From: Sphingomonas sp. URHD0057
Lineage (GTDB): Bacteria > Pseudomonadota > Alphaproteobacteria > Sphingomonadales > Sphingomonadaceae
Assembly (NCBI RefSeq): GCF_000620665.1
Contig: NZ_KK211162.1
Location: 1-64,000 of the forward strand
Length of the DNA stretch: 64,000 bases
Direction: 5' to 3'
Below the pieces are notes generated by a model, which saw nothing but the letters and a program-made list of their open reading frames with translations, did not search any database and had not been told where the DNA came from. Shown piece by piece: positions 36,403 to 45,268 of the stretch (positions within the stretch are counted from its first letter, which is position 1; every line of letters begins with the position of its first letter). Both the position numbers and the translations under genes were made by a program.

Positions 36403-36825
36403 ATGAGCGTTCCGCCGTTCCACCTTGCCTTTCCGGTCGACGATCTCGCCGCCGCGCGCGCTTTCTATGGCGGGCTGATTGGCTGTCCCGAAGGGCGCAG
36501 CGCCGATCACTGGGTCGACTTCGATCTCCATGGCCACCAGATCGTGGCGCACCTCGCGCCTGATGCGGTGCCCAACCGCGCGAGCAATCCGGTTGACGGG
36601 GAAGAGGTGCCGGTGCCGCACTTTGGATTGGTGCTGGCGATGGATGAGTGGACGGCATTGGCCGACCGCTTGCAGACGGCCGGTGTCGAGTTCGTGATCC
36701 CGCCGACCGTGCGCTTCGCCGGCGAACCTGGCGAGCAGGCGACGATGTTCCTGCTCGACCCCGCCGGCAATGCCCTCGAGTTCAAGGCGATGGCCGACCC
36801 GGCGAACCTGTTCGCGACTAGTTAG
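36403..36825 (+). CDS. VOC (glyoxalase-like) family protein
   Basis: This 140-residue protein has two beta-alpha-beta-beta-beta modules: [26 protein letters not shown] and [29 protein letters not shown], ending in [17 protein letters not shown] with the Glu metal ligand. It is close to the CatB/glyoxalase-bleomycin group; the substrate is unknown. Confidence 0.85.
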   Translation: MSVPPFHLAFPVDDLAAARAFYGGLIGCPEGRSADHWVDFDLHGHQIVAHLAPDAVPNRASNPVDGEEVPVPHFGLVLAMDEWTALADRLQTAGVEFVIPPTVRFAGEPGEQATMFLLDPAGNALEFKAMADPANLFATS

Positions 36826-36826
36826 C

Positions 36827-36898
36827 CGTCATTGCGAGGAGCCAAAGGCGACGCGGCAATCCAGCAGGCTAGATTGCTTCGCTACGCTCGCAATGACG
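36827..36898. repeat. Palindromic repeat of the CGTCATTGCGAG family, copy 1
   Basis: cgtcattgcgag (36827-36838) and ctcgcaatgacg (36887-36898) are perfect inverted arms around a core with gcaatccag and gattgcttcg. It fills the gap between the convergent VOC and CBS-domain genes and could double as terminator. A second copy lies at 59483-59564. Confidence 0.85.
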
Positions 36899-36899
36899 C

Positions 36900-37781
36900 T
36901 TATTTGGCTTCTGCCTCACCCTCCGGCGCATGGAGGCGGACGCGCTTGATGCGCTTGCTGTCGGCGTCCGCGCTTTCGAGACGCCAGCCGGAGGGATGAA
37001 GCACCGACTCGCCGGGCTGGAGGATGCGGCCGGCGAGGAGGAACGTCAGGCCGCCGACGGTGTCCACTTCGTCATCTTCGGCAGCGAGGCGCGGGTCCAC
37101 CGCGGCGCACAGCTCGTCGAGCTCGAGCCGGGCGTCGGCTTCCCACAAGCCGTCGTCGAGCAAGGTCAGCAATCCAGCTTCGGCCTCGTCATGCTCGTCC
37201 TCGATGTCACCGACGATCTCCTCGACGACGTCCTCGATCGTCACCAGCCCGTCGGTGCCGCCAAACTCATCGACGACGATCGCGAGGTGAACGTGTTCGG
37301 CGCGCATCTGGGCGAGGAGGTCGATGACCCCCATCGATTCCGGCACGAACAGGGGGGCGCGGAGCAGCTTTTCGATCGACCGGTCGCGCGTCGAATCGAC
37401 GCTGGCCATGAACACGTCCTTGATGTGGATCATGCCGATCACTTCATCGAGGCTGTTGCGGTAGACCGGCAGGCGGCTGTGCCCGGCGTCGGCGAAGGCC
37501 TCGACCAGACCTTCGAAGCTGATCGTCGAGGGCACCGCAATGATGTCGCCGCGCGTGACGCACACGTCACCCGCAGTCTGGTCGCCGAAGTGCAGCAGGT
37601 TCCTCAGCATCTGCCGCTCGGATGAGCTCAAGTCGCCGGCGACCGGCCGTGCGTCTTCGGCTTCCTCGATCGCTTCCTCGATCTGGTCGCGCAGCGTCGG
37701 CTCGGCGTCGTCGCCGAAGATCAGATGCTGGATGCCGCGCCACAGGCGCGAGCCGCCGTCGTCGTCCTGCCGTGTGGCCAT
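36900..37781 (-). CDS. CBS-domain CorC/HlyC-type protein
   Basis: This 293-residue protein has tandem CBS domains (VMVTRGDIIAVPS-like start about 80-200, with PVYRNSLDEVIGMIHIKDVF and HLAIVVDEFGGTDGLVTIEDVVEEIVGDIEDEHD) and a C-terminal CorC_HlyC domain (WEADARLELDELCAAVDPRL). It has no membrane part, so it is the YbeX-like soluble form linked to ribosome or Mg/Co homeostasis. It follows ybeY by one base and phoH, the usual phoH-ybeY-ybeX order. Confidence 0.9.
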   Translation of the reverse strand: MATRQDDDGGSRLWRGIQHLIFGDDAEPTLRDQIEEAIEEAEDARPVAGDLSSSERQMLRNLLHFGDQTAGDVCVTRGDIIAVPSTISFEGLVEAFADAGHSRLPVYRNSLDEVIGMIHIKDVFMASVDSTRDRSIEKLLRAPLFVPESMGVIDLLAQMRAEHVHLAIVVDEFGGTDGLVTIEDVVEEIVGDIEDEHDEAEAGLLTLLDDGLWEADARLELDELCAAVDPRLAAEDDEVDTVGGLTFLLAGRILQPGESVLHPSGWRLESADADSKRIKRVRLHAPEGEAEAK

Positions 37782-38284
37782 CAGACGCGCTCGTAGGGAT
37801 TGCGGATGCCAAGGCGAGCGAGCGCGCGCACCTCACGAAATTCCATTTCGGCAGCATCGGCGTCGTCGAGATGATCGTAGCCGAGAAGGTGAAGCGTGCC
37901 GTGGACCAAGAGGTGCGTCGCATGCTCCTCGAATGGCACGCCTTTTTCTCCGGCTTCGGCTTCGCAGACGCCGTGAGCCAAGATAATATCGCCTAGCAAC
38001 AATTCTTTCTGTGCAACATTCTCATCCTGCAATTCGTACGATTCCGCCATCGGAAAGGACAGAACGTTGGTCGGCCTGTCCTTCCCGCGCCACTTGGCGT
38101 TGAGTGCGCGGACGTGATCATCACTCGTCAGGCACACCGAAATCTCGACCGGGCGGCCGGACATGGCGAGATCGGGAAAAGCGCTTTCGGCGATCGCCGC
38201 CTCGGCGGCCTTGCGGACCAGCGGCGCCCACGGGCGGCTACTGTCCCATTCCTCATCCGTATCGAGGGCGATCTCGAGCATCAT
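37781..38284 (-). CDS. ybeY: Endoribonuclease YbeY
   Basis: This 167-residue metalloprotein for 16S rRNA 3' maturation and ribosome quality control has the three-His motif HLLVHGTLHLLGYDH and the LNAKWRGKDRPTNVLSFPM segment. ATG 38284 overlaps the phoH stop by 4 bases. Confidence 0.95.
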   Translation of the reverse strand: MMLEIALDTDEEWDSSRPWAPLVRKAAEAAIAESAFPDLAMSGRPVEISVCLTSDDHVRALNAKWRGKDRPTNVLSFPMAESYELQDENVAQKELLLGDIILAHGVCEAEAGEKGVPFEEHATHLLVHGTLHLLGYDHLDDADAAEMEFREVRALARLGIRNPYERV

Positions 38285-39273
38285 GCGTTGGGGCCCTCAT
38301 AGGCCTCTACGATGCGTCCGACGAGGGGGTGGCGAACGACGTCGGCCGAGGTGAAGCGGACGACCGAGATGCTCTTGATGCGCTCGAGCCGGGCGACGGC
38401 GTCGGCGAGGCCGGACTTGCCGGGGTCGGGCAAGTCGACTTGGTGGGGGTCGCCGCAGATCACCATCCGGCTGCGCATGCCGAAACGGGTCAGGAACATC
38501 TTCATCTGCAGCGGCGTCGTGTTCTGCGCCTCGTCGAGGATGATGAATGCGTCGTTGAGCGTGCGCCCGCGCATGAATGCGATCGGCGCGATCTCGATTT
38601 CGCCCGACGCGATCCGCCGCTCGACCTGCTCGGTCGGAAGCATGTCGTAGAGCGCATCGTAGAGCGGCCGGAGATAGGGATCGACCTTCTCCTTCATGTC
38701 GCCGGGGAGGAAGCCCAAGCGCTCGCCCGCTTCGACCGCGGGGCGCGACAGGATCAGACGGTCGACGCTGCCGCTGATCAGCTGCGACACCGCCTGGGCG
38801 ACGGCGAGATAGGTCTTGCCGGTGCCGGCGGGGCCGAGGCCGAAGATCATGTCGTCGCGCGCCAGCGCCTCCATGTACGGCGTCTGCATCGCCGAGCGCG
38901 GGACGATCGTCTTCTTGCGGGTACGGATCATGACGCTGGGCGCCGAAGTGACCTCGTCGTGGATGATGCCGTCGAGGCTCGGCTGGGCGGCCATGCCGAG
39001 CACCGCCTCGACCGCCTCCGCGTCGACGTCATGACCGCTGTCGAGCCGGTTGTAGAGGCCGATCAGCACGTCGCGAGCGCGGCCGGCGGCATCGGCCTCG
39101 CCCTCGATCTGGACCTTGTTCCCGCGCGCGGCGATGTGGACGCCGAGGCGGTTCTCGATGGTGATCAGGTGGCGGTCGTAATCGCCGAACAAGGGGCCGA
39201 GCAGATAGGGCTGCTCGAACTCGAGCTCGAGGCGGGCGCGGTCCGCCACCGCGGCGAGGTCTCGGCGGGCCAT
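38281..39273 (-). CDS. PhoH family ATPase
   Basis: This 330-residue protein has a Walker A box (FGLGPAGTGKTYLAVAQ) and a Walker B box (FIILDEAQNTTPLQMKMFLTRFG), then CGDPHQVDLPD. An N-terminal KH-like segment (LITIENRLGVHIAARGNKVQIEG) suggests RNA binding. ATG 39273 overlaps the miaB stop (ATGA), and its own stop overlaps ybeY. Role: RNA-linked ATPase/helicase in the ybeY operon. Confidence 0.93.
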   Translation of the reverse strand: MARRDLAAVADRARLELEFEQPYLLGPLFGDYDRHLITIENRLGVHIAARGNKVQIEGEADAAGRARDVLIGLYNRLDSGHDVDAEAVEAVLGMAAQPSLDGIIHDEVTSAPSVMIRTRKKTIVPRSAMQTPYMEALARDDMIFGLGPAGTGKTYLAVAQAVSQLISGSVDRLILSRPAVEAGERLGFLPGDMKEKVDPYLRPLYDALYDMLPTEQVERRIASGEIEIAPIAFMRGRTLNDAFIILDEAQNTTPLQMKMFLTRFGMRSRMVICGDPHQVDLPDPGKSGLADAVARLERIKSISVVRFTSADVVRHPLVGRIVEAYEGPNA

Positions 39274-40580
39274 CAGGCGGCGACTTTTTGCAGGATGGCG
39301 CCAGTCATGCTGCGCGGGCCAGCGGCGACCAGGGTCGCATCGATAATGTCGCCGGGCCCGGCATCGGTGGCGACATGGACCGATTGCAGCCAAGGCGAGC
39401 GGCCGATCATCTGCCCGGCGTGCCGACCCATGCGCTCGATCAGGATTTGCGTGTTTTGACCCACTTTCCCGGCATTGAACGCAAGCTGGTGCGCCTCGAT
39501 CCGTTCGTGCAGCCGAGCCAGACGGTCTTCCATGATTTCGGTGGGAATCTGTTTCTCCATGGTTGCGGCGGGCGTGCCCGGCCGCGCGCTATATTTGAAC
39601 GAATAGGCCGCCGCGTAGCCGACTTCATCGACGATATTCAGAGTAGCCTGGAAGTCCGCCTCGGTTTCACCCGGGAAGCCGACGATGAAGTCGCCGGACA
39701 AAGCGATGTCGGGGCGGGCGGCGCGCATCTTATCCATAATCCGCAGGTATGTTTCAGTGCTGTGGCTGCGGTTCATCGCCTTGAGGATGTGATCGCTGCC
39801 CGACTGCACCGGCAGGTGGAGGTAAGGCATCAGCTTGTCGACCTCGCCATGCACGGCGATGAGGTCGTCGCTCATGTCGGCGGGGTGGCTGGTGGTGTAG
39901 CGGATGCGCTCCAGGCCATCGATCCCGGCGAGGGCTCGGATGAGATCGGCCAGGCCATGCTTCCCGTCGCTCCACGCGTTCACATTCTGGCCGAGCAGGA
40001 CGATCTCGCACGCCCCGGCGTCGACCAAGGACCGCGCCTCGGCCACGATGGCGTCCCATGGCCGCGAGACCTCGGCGCCGCGCGTGTAGGGCACCACGCA
40101 ATAGGTGCAGAATTTGTCGCAGCCTTCCTGAATGGTCAGGAACGCGCTGGGGTTGGCCTTGCGGCGCGCCGGAAACGCCTCGAACTTGCTGATCGTCGGC
40201 ATATCGGTGTCGACCGGCCGGTTGCCGCCGACCGCGGCGTCGACCATCTCGGGAAGCCGGTGATAGGCTTGCGGGCCGACAACGATGTCGATCATTGGCG
40301 AACGCCGCTGCGCCTCCGCGCCCTCGGCCTGGGCGACGCAGCCGGCGAGCGCGATCAGCGGTTTCGATCCGTCTTCGCGCCTGAGCCTGCCGACGTCCGA
40401 ATACGCCTTCTCGGCGGCTTTCTCGCGGATGTGGCAGGTGTTGAGCACGACGAGATCGGCGTCGTCCGCTTCGGCGGTCGCGGACATGCCCCGCGCGGCC
40501 AGCAACTCGCTCATCCGTTCGCCGTCGTAGACGTTCATCTGACAGCCGAAGTTTTTGATTTTGAAAGTCTTGGGAGTCAT
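39273..40580 (-). CDS. miaB: tRNA-2-methylthio-N6-dimethylallyladenosine synthase
   Basis: This 435-residue radical SAM methylthiotransferase has an N-terminal UPF0004 domain with Cys ligands (NFGCQMNVYDGER, LNTCHIREKAAEKAYS, LAGCVAQAEG), the radical SAM CxxxCxxC motif in QEGCDKFCTYCVVPYTRG, and a C-terminal TRAM-like region. ATG 40580 is preceded by GGGGAGA. It overlaps both plsC (upstream) and phoH (downstream) by ATGA/TGA joints. Confidence 0.96.
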   Translation of the reverse strand: MTPKTFKIKNFGCQMNVYDGERMSELLAARGMSATAEADDADLVVLNTCHIREKAAEKAYSDVGRLRREDGSKPLIALAGCVAQAEGAEAQRRSPMIDIVVGPQAYHRLPEMVDAAVGGNRPVDTDMPTISKFEAFPARRKANPSAFLTIQEGCDKFCTYCVVPYTRGAEVSRPWDAIVAEARSLVDAGACEIVLLGQNVNAWSDGKHGLADLIRALAGIDGLERIRYTTSHPADMSDDLIAVHGEVDKLMPYLHLPVQSGSDHILKAMNRSHSTETYLRIMDKMRAARPDIALSGDFIVGFPGETEADFQATLNIVDEVGYAAAYSFKYSARPGTPAATMEKQIPTEIMEDRLARLHERIEAHQLAFNAGKVGQNTQILIERMGRHAGQMIGRSPWLQSVHVATDAGPGDIIDATLVAAGPRSMTGAILQKVAA

Positions 40581-41431
40581 TTCTCCCCGCTTATAGGCGA
40601 GTGGCTTCGTAACGTTAAGCCGAGCGCCTCGCCGATCGCATTGCGGGCAGCCGCGGCCAGCTGCTTGCGGTCGCCGGAGCGGTTGAGCGGGGCCAGCAGC
40701 TTCACCGTAACGGGCAGAATGCCGCGGCGGCCGAGGATGCGGAGCACATTGGCCTTGCCCGGTTCCTCCCACCACCCGACTTCCGCGGCGGCATCGCCGT
40801 AATCGATTGCCACGGGCCGGATTTCAACGTCCTTGCCGGCATAGTTCGCGGCTTCGAGAAGGGTCGAACGGAATGGCAGCAGATGCGTGCCCGGCCCCGT
40901 CGTACCTTCGGGAAAGAGAGCGACCGGTTTGTCGCCGTCGAGCGCCCGGGCGATGGCGACCGCCTGGTCCTTCGCGCCCTTCACGTGGCCGCGCTTGACG
41001 TAAACGGTCGCGTTCTGGTCGGCCAGCCAGTGGATGAAGCCGTGCCCGAGCTCATCCTTGGACACGAACGCGCAGCCGGTCGCTCCGGAAAGAACGAGGA
41101 TGTCGAGCCAGCTGGTGTGATTGCCGACCAGCAAGGTATGCGGCCGAGCGTCGGCGCCCTCGCGGCGGATGCGAGCCCCGACCAGCCAGGCGACGGCGCC
41201 CAAGAAGCGCGGCGGCCAAGGCGAACGGCGGAACAGTCGCGTGCTGGCGATATGCAGGGGGGCGAGCACCAGGAACAGGCCCGCAACGGCTGCCAGGCGC
41301 AGCGCGACAAGCAGGCGCGAGGGCTTAGCGATCGCGATCGAGGGTGACGCCGTAAAGCTCCATGCGATGGTCGACGAGGCGGAAACCGAGGCGTTCGGCG
41401 ATGCGCTTCTGAAGCGCTTCCAGCTCGTCAT
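40577..41431 (-). CDS. plsC: 1-acyl-sn-glycerol-3-phosphate acyltransferase
   Basis: This protein of up to 284 residues has a membrane segment (LLVALRLAAVAGLFLVLAPLH) and PlsC motifs: block I NHTSWLDILVLSG, block III FPEGTTGPGTHLLPFRSTLL. It acylates lysophosphatidic acid in phospholipid synthesis. The only in-frame ATG is 41431, which overlaps fur by 107 bases and gives a Ser-rich start without family match. A rare CTG start just after the fur stop is the alternative. Confidence 0.9.
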   Translation of the reverse strand: MTSWKRFRSASPNASVSASSTIAWSFTASPSIAIAKPSRLLVALRLAAVAGLFLVLAPLHIASTRLFRRSPWPPRFLGAVAWLVGARIRREGADARPHTLLVGNHTSWLDILVLSGATGCAFVSKDELGHGFIHWLADQNATVYVKRGHVKGAKDQAVAIARALDGDKPVALFPEGTTGPGTHLLPFRSTLLEAANYAGKDVEIRPVAIDYGDAAAEVGWWEEPGKANVLRILGRRGILPVTVKLLAPLNRSGDRKQLAAAARNAIGEALGLTLRSHSPISGEK

Positions 41432-41747
41432 CGACGAACTCGATCACCTTGCCCGTCTCGACATCGATCAAATGGTCGTGGTGGCTTTCGGACGCCGCCT
41501 CATAGCGCGAGCGGCCGTCGCCGAATTCATGGCGCTCGAGGATGCCGGCTTCCTCGAACAGGCGCACGGTGCGGTAGACCGTGGCGATCGAGATATTGGA
41601 GTCCACCGAGGCGGCACGGGCGTGCAAGGTCTCAACGTCGGGATGATCTTCGCTCTCGCCGAGGACGCGCGCGATAATCTTGCGCTGCTCGGTGATCCGC
41701 AGGCCCTTGTCGGCGCACAGCGCCTCGATGTCGATGGTGCGGGTCAT
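41325..41747 (-). CDS. fur: Fur family ferric uptake regulator
   Basis: This 140-residue metalloregulator has a winged helix (LRITEQRKIIARVLGESEDHPDVETLHARAASVDSNISIATVYRTVRLFEEAGIL) and a metal-binding region (SRYEAASESHHDHLIDVETGKVIEFVDDEL). It lacks the C-terminal CxxC of some Fur proteins, which fits alphaproteobacterial Fur or Mur. Iron versus manganese specificity cannot be read. Confidence 0.92.
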   Translation of the reverse strand: MTRTIDIEALCADKGLRITEQRKIIARVLGESEDHPDVETLHARAASVDSNISIATVYRTVRLFEEAGILERHEFGDGRSRYEAASESHHDHLIDVETGKVIEFVDDELEALQKRIAERLGFRLVDHRMELYGVTLDRDR

Positions 41748-41784
41748 GGCGTCTAGGTAAGCATCGCGAAGGGCCGGGTCAAAG

Positions 41785-41823
41785 GGCGAAGCAAGCCAAT
41801 TCTCTCACCGGGCCTGCTTCGCC
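41785..41823 (-). terminator. Possible terminator after mucR
   Basis: tgcttcgcc and ggcgaagca form a perfect 9-bp stem with a 21-base loop in the gap between mucR and fur; on the minus strand only a short ccTTTg follows. Confidence 0.35.
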
Positions 41824-41833
41824 GATCGGAGAT

Positions 41834-42253
41834 TTACTTGCGCGTCCGCTTACGCTTGGTGCCCAGCCCGATCGCCTTGGCCAGCGTGCGGCGCTGCTCG
41901 GCGTAATTGGGCGCGACCATCGGATAGTCGGGCGAAAGTCCCCACTTCTGCCGATATTGGTCGGGCGTCAGATTATAATGAGTCATCAGGTGCCTCTTGA
42001 GCATCTTGAGGCGCTTACCGTCTTCGAGGCAGACGATATAGTCGGGCTTGACCGACGAGCGGATCGAAACCTTGGGCTCGGGCCGCGGTTCGGGCGCCGC
42101 GGAGGCCCCGGAAATCCCGGTTAGTGCAGAGTGCACGTTCTGGATCAGAGTCGGCAGATCATTGACGGCGACGCTATTGTTGCTGACGTGGGCCGCGACA
42201 ATGTCGGCGGTAAGTGTCAGCAACGTGTCTTGGGTATCGTTCATTTCGGCCAT
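41834..42253 (-). CDS. MucR/Ros family transcriptional regulator
   Basis: This 139-residue protein has the prokaryotic zinc finger of MucR/Ros: DYIVCLEDGKRLKMLKRHLMTHYNLTPDQYRQKWGLSPDYPMVAPNYAEQRRTLAKAIGLG. In place of a full Cys2His2 site it has one clear Cys, as many MucR members do. Regulators of this family bind AT-rich DNA and control exopolysaccharide and cell-cycle genes. Confidence 0.93.
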   Translation of the reverse strand: MAEMNDTQDTLLTLTADIVAAHVSNNSVAVNDLPTLIQNVHSALTGISGASAAPEPRPEPKVSIRSSVKPDYIVCLEDGKRLKMLKRHLMTHYNLTPDQYRQKWGLSPDYPMVAPNYAEQRRTLAKAIGLGTKRKRTRK

Positions 42254-42376
42254 GGACGAATTCCTGAAAAAGAGCAGAGACCCATGCAGTCTTTAAGGCC
42301 GCATGTGCACTCGCCTTACGCTCCGTAAATCAGGGGTGCAACCACACCTAAAGTTAAGGCCTAGAAAAACCCAAGA

Positions 42377-42865
42377 TCAAAGCTCTAACGCGTAGGTCAG
42401 CGCGTCGAAGCGCAAGCCATCGGCGCCGTGGTAATAGTTGCGCCGGCGTCCGACCTGGGTGAATCCGGCCGAGCGATACATGCTGATCGCCGGGTTGCCA
42501 TCGCGAACTTCGAGGTGGACGCGAGCAATGCCGTCGTTCTGTGCCTGGCCGATGAAATCATCAAGGAGACGCATGCCGACGCCCTCGCGATGGCGTGAGG
42601 GAAGGACGGCAAGGAGCAAAAGCTCCGACTCCCCGGCGATGCTGCGGAAGAGCGAAAAGCCGATGATCGCACCGCTATGGGCGTCGCGCGCGAGCCTCAG
42701 CGACACACCGGACATGGGCAGGATCCCGGCGCATTGCGACTGGGTCCAGGCCTCTCCGTAGCGGTTGCCAAAGGCGTCGGTCATGACCTTCATGACCCCA
42801 TCGAGGTCGGCGGATTTGCCGGTCTCGAGGCGCACAATTCGATCGAGCGCGGGGGTTGCCATCAT
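42377..42865 (-). CDS. rimI: GNAT acetyltransferase, RimI-like
   Basis: This 162-residue protein has acetyl-CoA motif LLLLAVLPSRHREGVGMRLLDDFIGQAQ and the RimI-like segment VHLEVRDGNPAISMYRSAGFTQVGRRRNYYHG. It should acetylate the N terminus of a ribosomal protein. The first two codons are ATGATG; the start overlaps the tsaB stop, matching the frequent tsaB-rimI pair. Confidence 0.88.
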   Translation of the reverse strand: MMATPALDRIVRLETGKSADLDGVMKVMTDAFGNRYGEAWTQSQCAGILPMSGVSLRLARDAHSGAIIGFSLFRSIAGESELLLLAVLPSRHREGVGMRLLDDFIGQAQNDGIARVHLEVRDGNPAISMYRSAGFTQVGRRRNYYHGADGLRFDALTYALEL

Positions 42866-43473
42866 GCGGCCTCCAGCGCGCGCGCATCGGGTGCGCGGGC
42901 ATAGACGGGCTTGGCGGACAGGGTTCGCAACGCCGCGGGCAGAAGAAAAGCGTCGGCGGCGGAAGGGAAGCCGTCGCGGGCCTCGCCCCAGCCGCGGGCG
43001 TCGACCACCCGAGCGGCGCCCGAACCGACGACGAGGTCGGCACGGATCGCTTCGGCCGCTTCGGCGGGAGGCAGGTTCCTCAGCTCCGATCGGGGCTCGA
43101 GGCTGTCGCCGTCGAATTCCTGGACGAACAATTCGCCATGGCCCCCGCTCATCGCCGCGGCGACTTGCCCCTGTCCCCTTGCGCTCGCCGCGAGAAGCGC
43201 CAGCGAGGACAGGCCCCGAAGTTCGGCGTTCCAGCCAATGGCCAGGCCATAAGCGGCAGCGATGCCGACGCGAATGCCGGTGAAGCTGCCCGGGCCGACC
43301 CCGACGATGATTTGCGCGGCTCGACGGCCGTCGAGCATTTCGGCAAGCATCGGGACCAGCCGCTCGGCGTGGCCGCGTCCGATGATCTCGTCCCTGCGCG
43401 TTAGGCAGGTCTCCGCTCCGTCGAACAAAGCGGCGGTGCAGGCGGCGGTCGACGTGTCGAGCGCGAGGATCAT
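42862..43473 (-). CDS. tsaB: tRNA threonylcarbamoyladenosine protein TsaB
   Basis: This 203-residue ASKHA-fold protein starts MILALDTSTAACTAALFDGAE and has IIVGVGPGSFTGIRVGIAAAYGLAIG. It is the partner of TsaD in making t6A37 on tRNA. It is followed, with a 4-base overlap, by rimI. Confidence 0.93.
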   Translation of the reverse strand: MILALDTSTAACTAALFDGAETCLTRRDEIIGRGHAERLVPMLAEMLDGRRAAQIIVGVGPGSFTGIRVGIAAAYGLAIGWNAELRGLSSLALLAASARGQGQVAAAMSGGHGELFVQEFDGDSLEPRSELRNLPPAEAAEAIRADLVVGSGAARVVDARGWGEARDGFPSAADAFLLPAALRTLSAKPVYARAPDARALEAA

Positions 43474-43519
43474 AAACGGATGATGGTCACAAGCGGCGTA
43501 AGCCGCAACCCCTCGGCGG

Positions 43520-44095
43520 TCAGACGGCCTCGACCGTCTCGACCTCCGGGACGTAGTGGCGGATCAGGCTCTCGATCCCCCGCTTCAAGGTGACGGTGGA
43601 CGAGGGGCAGCCCGAACAGGCGCCGTGCAGTGACAGGTAAAGGTGCCCGTCGCGATAGCCTTTGTAAACAATGTCGCCGCCATCCTGCGCGACCGCGGGG
43701 CGCACTCGGGTCTCGATCAGGTCCTTGATCTGGTCGATGATGTCGGCGTCCGCCGGATCTTCTTTGATCGACGGCGGTTCGTCGGCGATGTGGATGCCGG
43801 CGGCGGTGCCCGGCGCGAACAGCGGCGCGCCGCTGACGAAATGGTCGAGCAAGGTTTCGATGACGACCGGCTCGAGATCGGTCCACGAGACGCCTGGCGC
43901 TGCGGTCACCGAGACGAAGTCGCGGCCATAGAACACGCCCTCGACAAGGCCGCTGGCGAACAAGGCGGCGGCAAGCGGCGAAGCCTCAGCGCTGTCCGCG
44001 TCGGCGAAGTCGCGGGTGCCCGCCTCCATCACGGTCTGGCTGGGCAGGAATTTGCGCGTCGCCGGATTGGGCGTTTGCTCGGTGTGGATCAGCAT
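43520..44095 (-). CDS. NifU family Fe-S scaffold protein
   Basis: This 191-residue protein of the NfuA type has an N-terminal Nfu_N domain (MLIHTEQTPNPATRKFLPSQTVM) and a C-terminal NifU domain (VRPAVAQDGGDIVYKGYRDGHLYLSLHGACSGCPSSTVTLKRGIESLIRHYVPEV) with the CxxC that holds a 4Fe-4S cluster. It delivers clusters to apo-proteins. ATG 44095 fits the family start; the longer open frame is not supported. Confidence 0.93.
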   Translation of the reverse strand: MLIHTEQTPNPATRKFLPSQTVMEAGTRDFADADSAEASPLAAALFASGLVEGVFYGRDFVSVTAAPGVSWTDLEPVVIETLLDHFVSGAPLFAPGTAAGIHIADEPPSIKEDPADADIIDQIKDLIETRVRPAVAQDGGDIVYKGYRDGHLYLSLHGACSGCPSSTVTLKRGIESLIRHYVPEVETVEAV

Positions 44096-44126
44096 GGCCC
44101 CGATGTGGTCCCGCGATGGGTTTCGA

Positions 44127-44771
44127 TCAAGAACCAAAGGGCGGCGCGCCGGCCACGACCCATCGGGCGATCGCGAAGGCGGCAATGAGGCAGAGCAGGG
44201 CGGTCCACCACTTCCCCGGGCGCATCGGAGCAACGCCCTCAGTGAGCACCGCCTTGCCTGTGAGCATCGGCAGCGTCAGCTTCCGCCCGCGCAGACGGTA
44301 GACGGCAATTGCCGCGACGTGGAGGATGATGAGGCCGAGCACGACGTTGAACCACAGCTCATGAATGTCGCGCGCCTGATCGGAGGTGTCGGAGCTGACC
44401 AACCGGGCGAGCGGACCCATGTAGAGTCCGTCCTTATCCTGGGAGACGAGGCCAAGCCCGACCTGCACGGCCACGGCGGCGAGCAGGGCAATGACGCTCA
44501 ATGCGCCCAGGGGCGAATGGCCGATGCCGGTCCAGCGTCCGCTCAGATCGTCGCGGACCGCCGCGGGACCGCGGACAAAACCGGCGAAGCGCGCGGTGGA
44601 GCTGCCGAAAACACCCCACAGGAGGCGGAAAATCAGCGCGGTGAGGATCGCGACACCGGACCAGATATGCCAGTCCGTATGATCATTCTTGACGGACCAC
44701 CAACTGAACAGGATCAGGGCGGCGAGCAGCCAATGAAAAATCCGCGTCGGCAGGTCCCACACCCGCTGCAT
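44127..44771 (-). CDS. Cytochrome b561-family membrane protein
   Basis: This 214-residue protein has the family start VWDLPTRIFHWLLAALILFSWWS with heme-ligand His, further His in HIWSGVAILTALIFRLLWGVFG and HELWFNVVLGLIILHVAAIAVYRL, and four to five membrane helices. It should pass electrons between the quinone pool and a periplasmic cytochrome. The cytochrome c' gene lies 17 bases upstream. Confidence 0.9.
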   Translation of the reverse strand: MQRVWDLPTRIFHWLLAALILFSWWSVKNDHTDWHIWSGVAILTALIFRLLWGVFGSSTARFAGFVRGPAAVRDDLSGRWTGIGHSPLGALSVIALLAAVAVQVGLGLVSQDKDGLYMGPLARLVSSDTSDQARDIHELWFNVVLGLIILHVAAIAVYRLRGRKLTLPMLTGKAVLTEGVAPMRPGKWWTALLCLIAAFAIARWVVAGAPPFGS

Positions 44772-44788
44772 TTGATCCGGCCCGCCGC

Positions 44789-45265
44789 TCAGTGGTGCAT
44801 CTCCGTTCGGTATTTGTCGTGACAGGCCTTGCAGGCTTGCCCCAGGTCCCCGGATTGAGCGCGGATCAGGGCGAGATCGCTGCTCCGCGCGGCCGCGTTG
44901 AAGGCACGTGCCTCAGCCTGGAAGTCGCGCATCTTCACGACGAAGTCCTGCGGGTTTTGCCAGATTTCGGGCTTCGCGCCAGTCTTTCCGAGCTCGGGAC
45001 CGGTGCCCTGCGGGAACCAATGCGACGCCTTCGCCGACAGCGTCTGGATGGTCCTCGCGGAGGATCGGATCGTGTTGAGGTTGGGCGACGACGCATCGAG
45101 CTCGCGATGAAGCGCTTTGAAGTTCTTGCCAATCGTTTCCATGCCCTCGTGGCGCTCATGCATGATGGCGAGCGCCTTCGATTTGGGAAGCGCTGCGGCG
45201 GCGAGAGCCATTCCCGCGGTGGTTAGGGTAAGGACCGCAACGGCGGCGAATAGTCGAGTGCGCAT
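44789..45265 (-). CDS. Cytochrome c' family protein
   Basis: This 158-residue exported protein has a signal peptide ending ALAAAA, a four-helix pattern and the C-terminal heme site CKACHDKYR (CxxCH). Cytochromes c' bind NO or serve in electron transfer. It is paired with a b561-type cytochrome, which suggests a small membrane/periplasm redox unit. The start lies 3 bases after the HIBADH gene stop, with a GGAGGAG site inside that gene. Confidence 0.9.
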   Translation of the reverse strand: MRTRLFAAVAVLTLTTAGMALAAAALPKSKALAIMHERHEGMETIGKNFKALHRELDASSPNLNTIRSSARTIQTLSAKASHWFPQGTGPELGKTGAKPEIWQNPQDFVVKMRDFQAEARAFNAAARSSDLALIRAQSGDLGQACKACHDKYRTEMHH

Positions 45266-45268
45266 AGG

